Shown here one piece after another: positions 63,232 to 64,000 of a stretch of DNA of 64,000 bases (positions are counted from its first letter, which is position 1; the number at the start of each line of letters is the position of its first letter). The stretch is taken from NCBI GenBank assembly GCA_013398295.1, contig VZSF01003599.1:968469-1032468 (forward strand). The letters are read 5' to 3'. Under the pieces are notes generated by a model. It was not told the origin of the DNA. It did no database searches and saw only the letters and a program-made list of their open reading frames with translations. The DNA is from Chionis minor. Lineage: Eukaryota; Chordata; Aves; Charadriiformes; Chionididae. The position numbers and the translations under genes are program-made.

Positions 63232-63585
63232 GATGAGGGGAGACCTTATTGCTCTCTACAAGCACCTGAAAGGAGGTTGTAGTGAGGGGGAAGTTGGTCT
63301 CTTTTCCCAAGTAACAAGAGGCAGGACAAGAGGAAACAGCCTCAAGTTGCGCCAGGGGAGGTTTAGGATGGATAGTAGGAAAAATTTCTTCACAGAGAGG
63401 GTTATCACACATTGGAACAGGCTGCTCAGGGCAGTGGTGGAATCACCACCCCTGGGGGTATTTACCAGCCGGACAGACGCGGTGCTGAGGGACATGGGTG
63501 GGTTTGGCAGTGTTGGGTTGATCATTGGGCTCAATGATCTTAAAGGTCCTACCCAACCTGGGTGATTCTATGGTTGTATGAACCC
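63232..63585 (+). mobile_element. CR1 3' UTR fragment
   Basis: About 350 bases of CR1 3' sequence: GAGGGGAGACCTTATTGCTC, AAGAGGAAACAGCCTCAAGT, AGGAAAAATTTCTTCACAGA, GGAACAGGCTGCTCAGGGCA and GCTCAATGATCTTAAAGG, ending in GATTCTATGGTTGTATG. All are standard landmarks of bird CR1. It contains a chance 111-codon frame (63230-63565) and is not protein-coding. It is 5'-truncated as usual for CR1, and in the same orientation as GLT1D1 (intron 6). Confidence 0.95.
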
Positions 63586-64000
63586 TGTGACAGGGAGCAT
63601 TTAATAGTCCCCGAACTGAATTTTATTTTTTTTTTTAAATTTTTAGAGCAATAGCACTTGAGCGTATCTTGAGTCGCCACTCTTTTATTCTCCCTCTCCC
63701 ACAAAACAGAGGTTTGATGTGGAGCACATGCCAATGCAATTCCTTGACATGAGGGGAGGTATTCCTGGCATGTTTCTTCCAGGGCCTGGAGTAGACCTCG
63801 CAATTAAAACACCATGAGGAACCGTAAGCTGGTACCAAGTTTGGGTGATCTTAAATTACAAATTGCAGCAATTTAGTGATGCTGTATGAGCAGCTGAGTT
63901 GTTCCTGCAACGGGTGGAGAGTGGAAGGTGAAGGGAGGAGGAAGCCTCAGAGAAGGGGGCTCTGCAGGGTTCAGCAGCAGCAGATCACTGTGCCACCATA

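Larger units (their letters stand above)
55317..64000 (+). other. GLT1D1: GLT1D1 intron 6 (partial)
   Basis: At least 8.7 kb of mainly AT-rich sequence. It contains the candidate alternative exon at 60893-61053, an old CR1 remnant (57750-57822) and a CR1 3' UTR (63232-63585). The canonical next exon was not seen. Other short open frames have no recognisable similarity. Confidence 0.65.

Noticed and set aside
63230..63565. 111-codon plus-strand frame (and 92-codon minus frame)
   Set aside because: Lies entirely in the CR1 3' UTR, which is non-coding.

Overview
The window reads as vertebrate nuclear DNA, most likely from a bird. Introns are AT-rich, exons are short with GT-AG borders, two promoters look like CpG islands, and the only clear interspersed repeats are CR1 LINE fragments, the dominant family of birds and other sauropsids. 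The species cannot be named from sequence alone. There is one assembly gap (33376-33647) and one isolated N (29371).

Two protein-coding genes stand head to head. On the minus strand, from about 29.3 kb down to the left edge, is SLC15A4 (peptide/histidine transporter PHT1). Seven exons were located by reading the reverse strand and matching phases: 29337-28768, 20634-20339, 19479-19311, 18257-18180, 12409-12241, 7989-7834 and 2534-2376. They join in frame to about 532 codons. The last coding exon (final transmembrane helix and tail) is not seen and should lie left of position 1. On the plus strand, from about 33.4 kb to the right edge, is GLT1D1 (glycosyltransferase 1 domain-containing 1). Exons 2-6 are at 40278-40426, 43995-44100, 49381-49432, 54033-54069 and 55260-55316. 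Exon 1 is not visible and probably lies in the assembly gap inside the second CpG island. The catalytic half of the protein lies beyond the right edge.

The 29.3-33.4 kb interval is intergenic or 5'-flanking sequence between the two CpG islands. Everything else is intronic. It holds a CR1 with a reverse-transcriptase remnant (14172-15360), an ancient CR1 remnant (22230-22735), a full CR1 3' end (63232-63585), a shorter one (50690-50805), weak CR1-like tails, simple repeats and several small local duplications.

The two genes are not known to share a pathway: SLC15A4 is a proton-coupled transporter of endolysosomes, and GLT1D1 is a predicted GT-B glycosyltransferase. Their adjacency is a conserved vertebrate synteny block, as I recall it. 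The least explained item is a coding-like 157-base segment at 60893-61049 in GLT1D1 intron 6. It has a good splice acceptor in the phase that would follow exon 6 and encodes a hydrophobic C-terminus, so it may be an unrecognised alternative exon. Nothing in the window looks like a defence system, operon or other prokaryotic-type locus.
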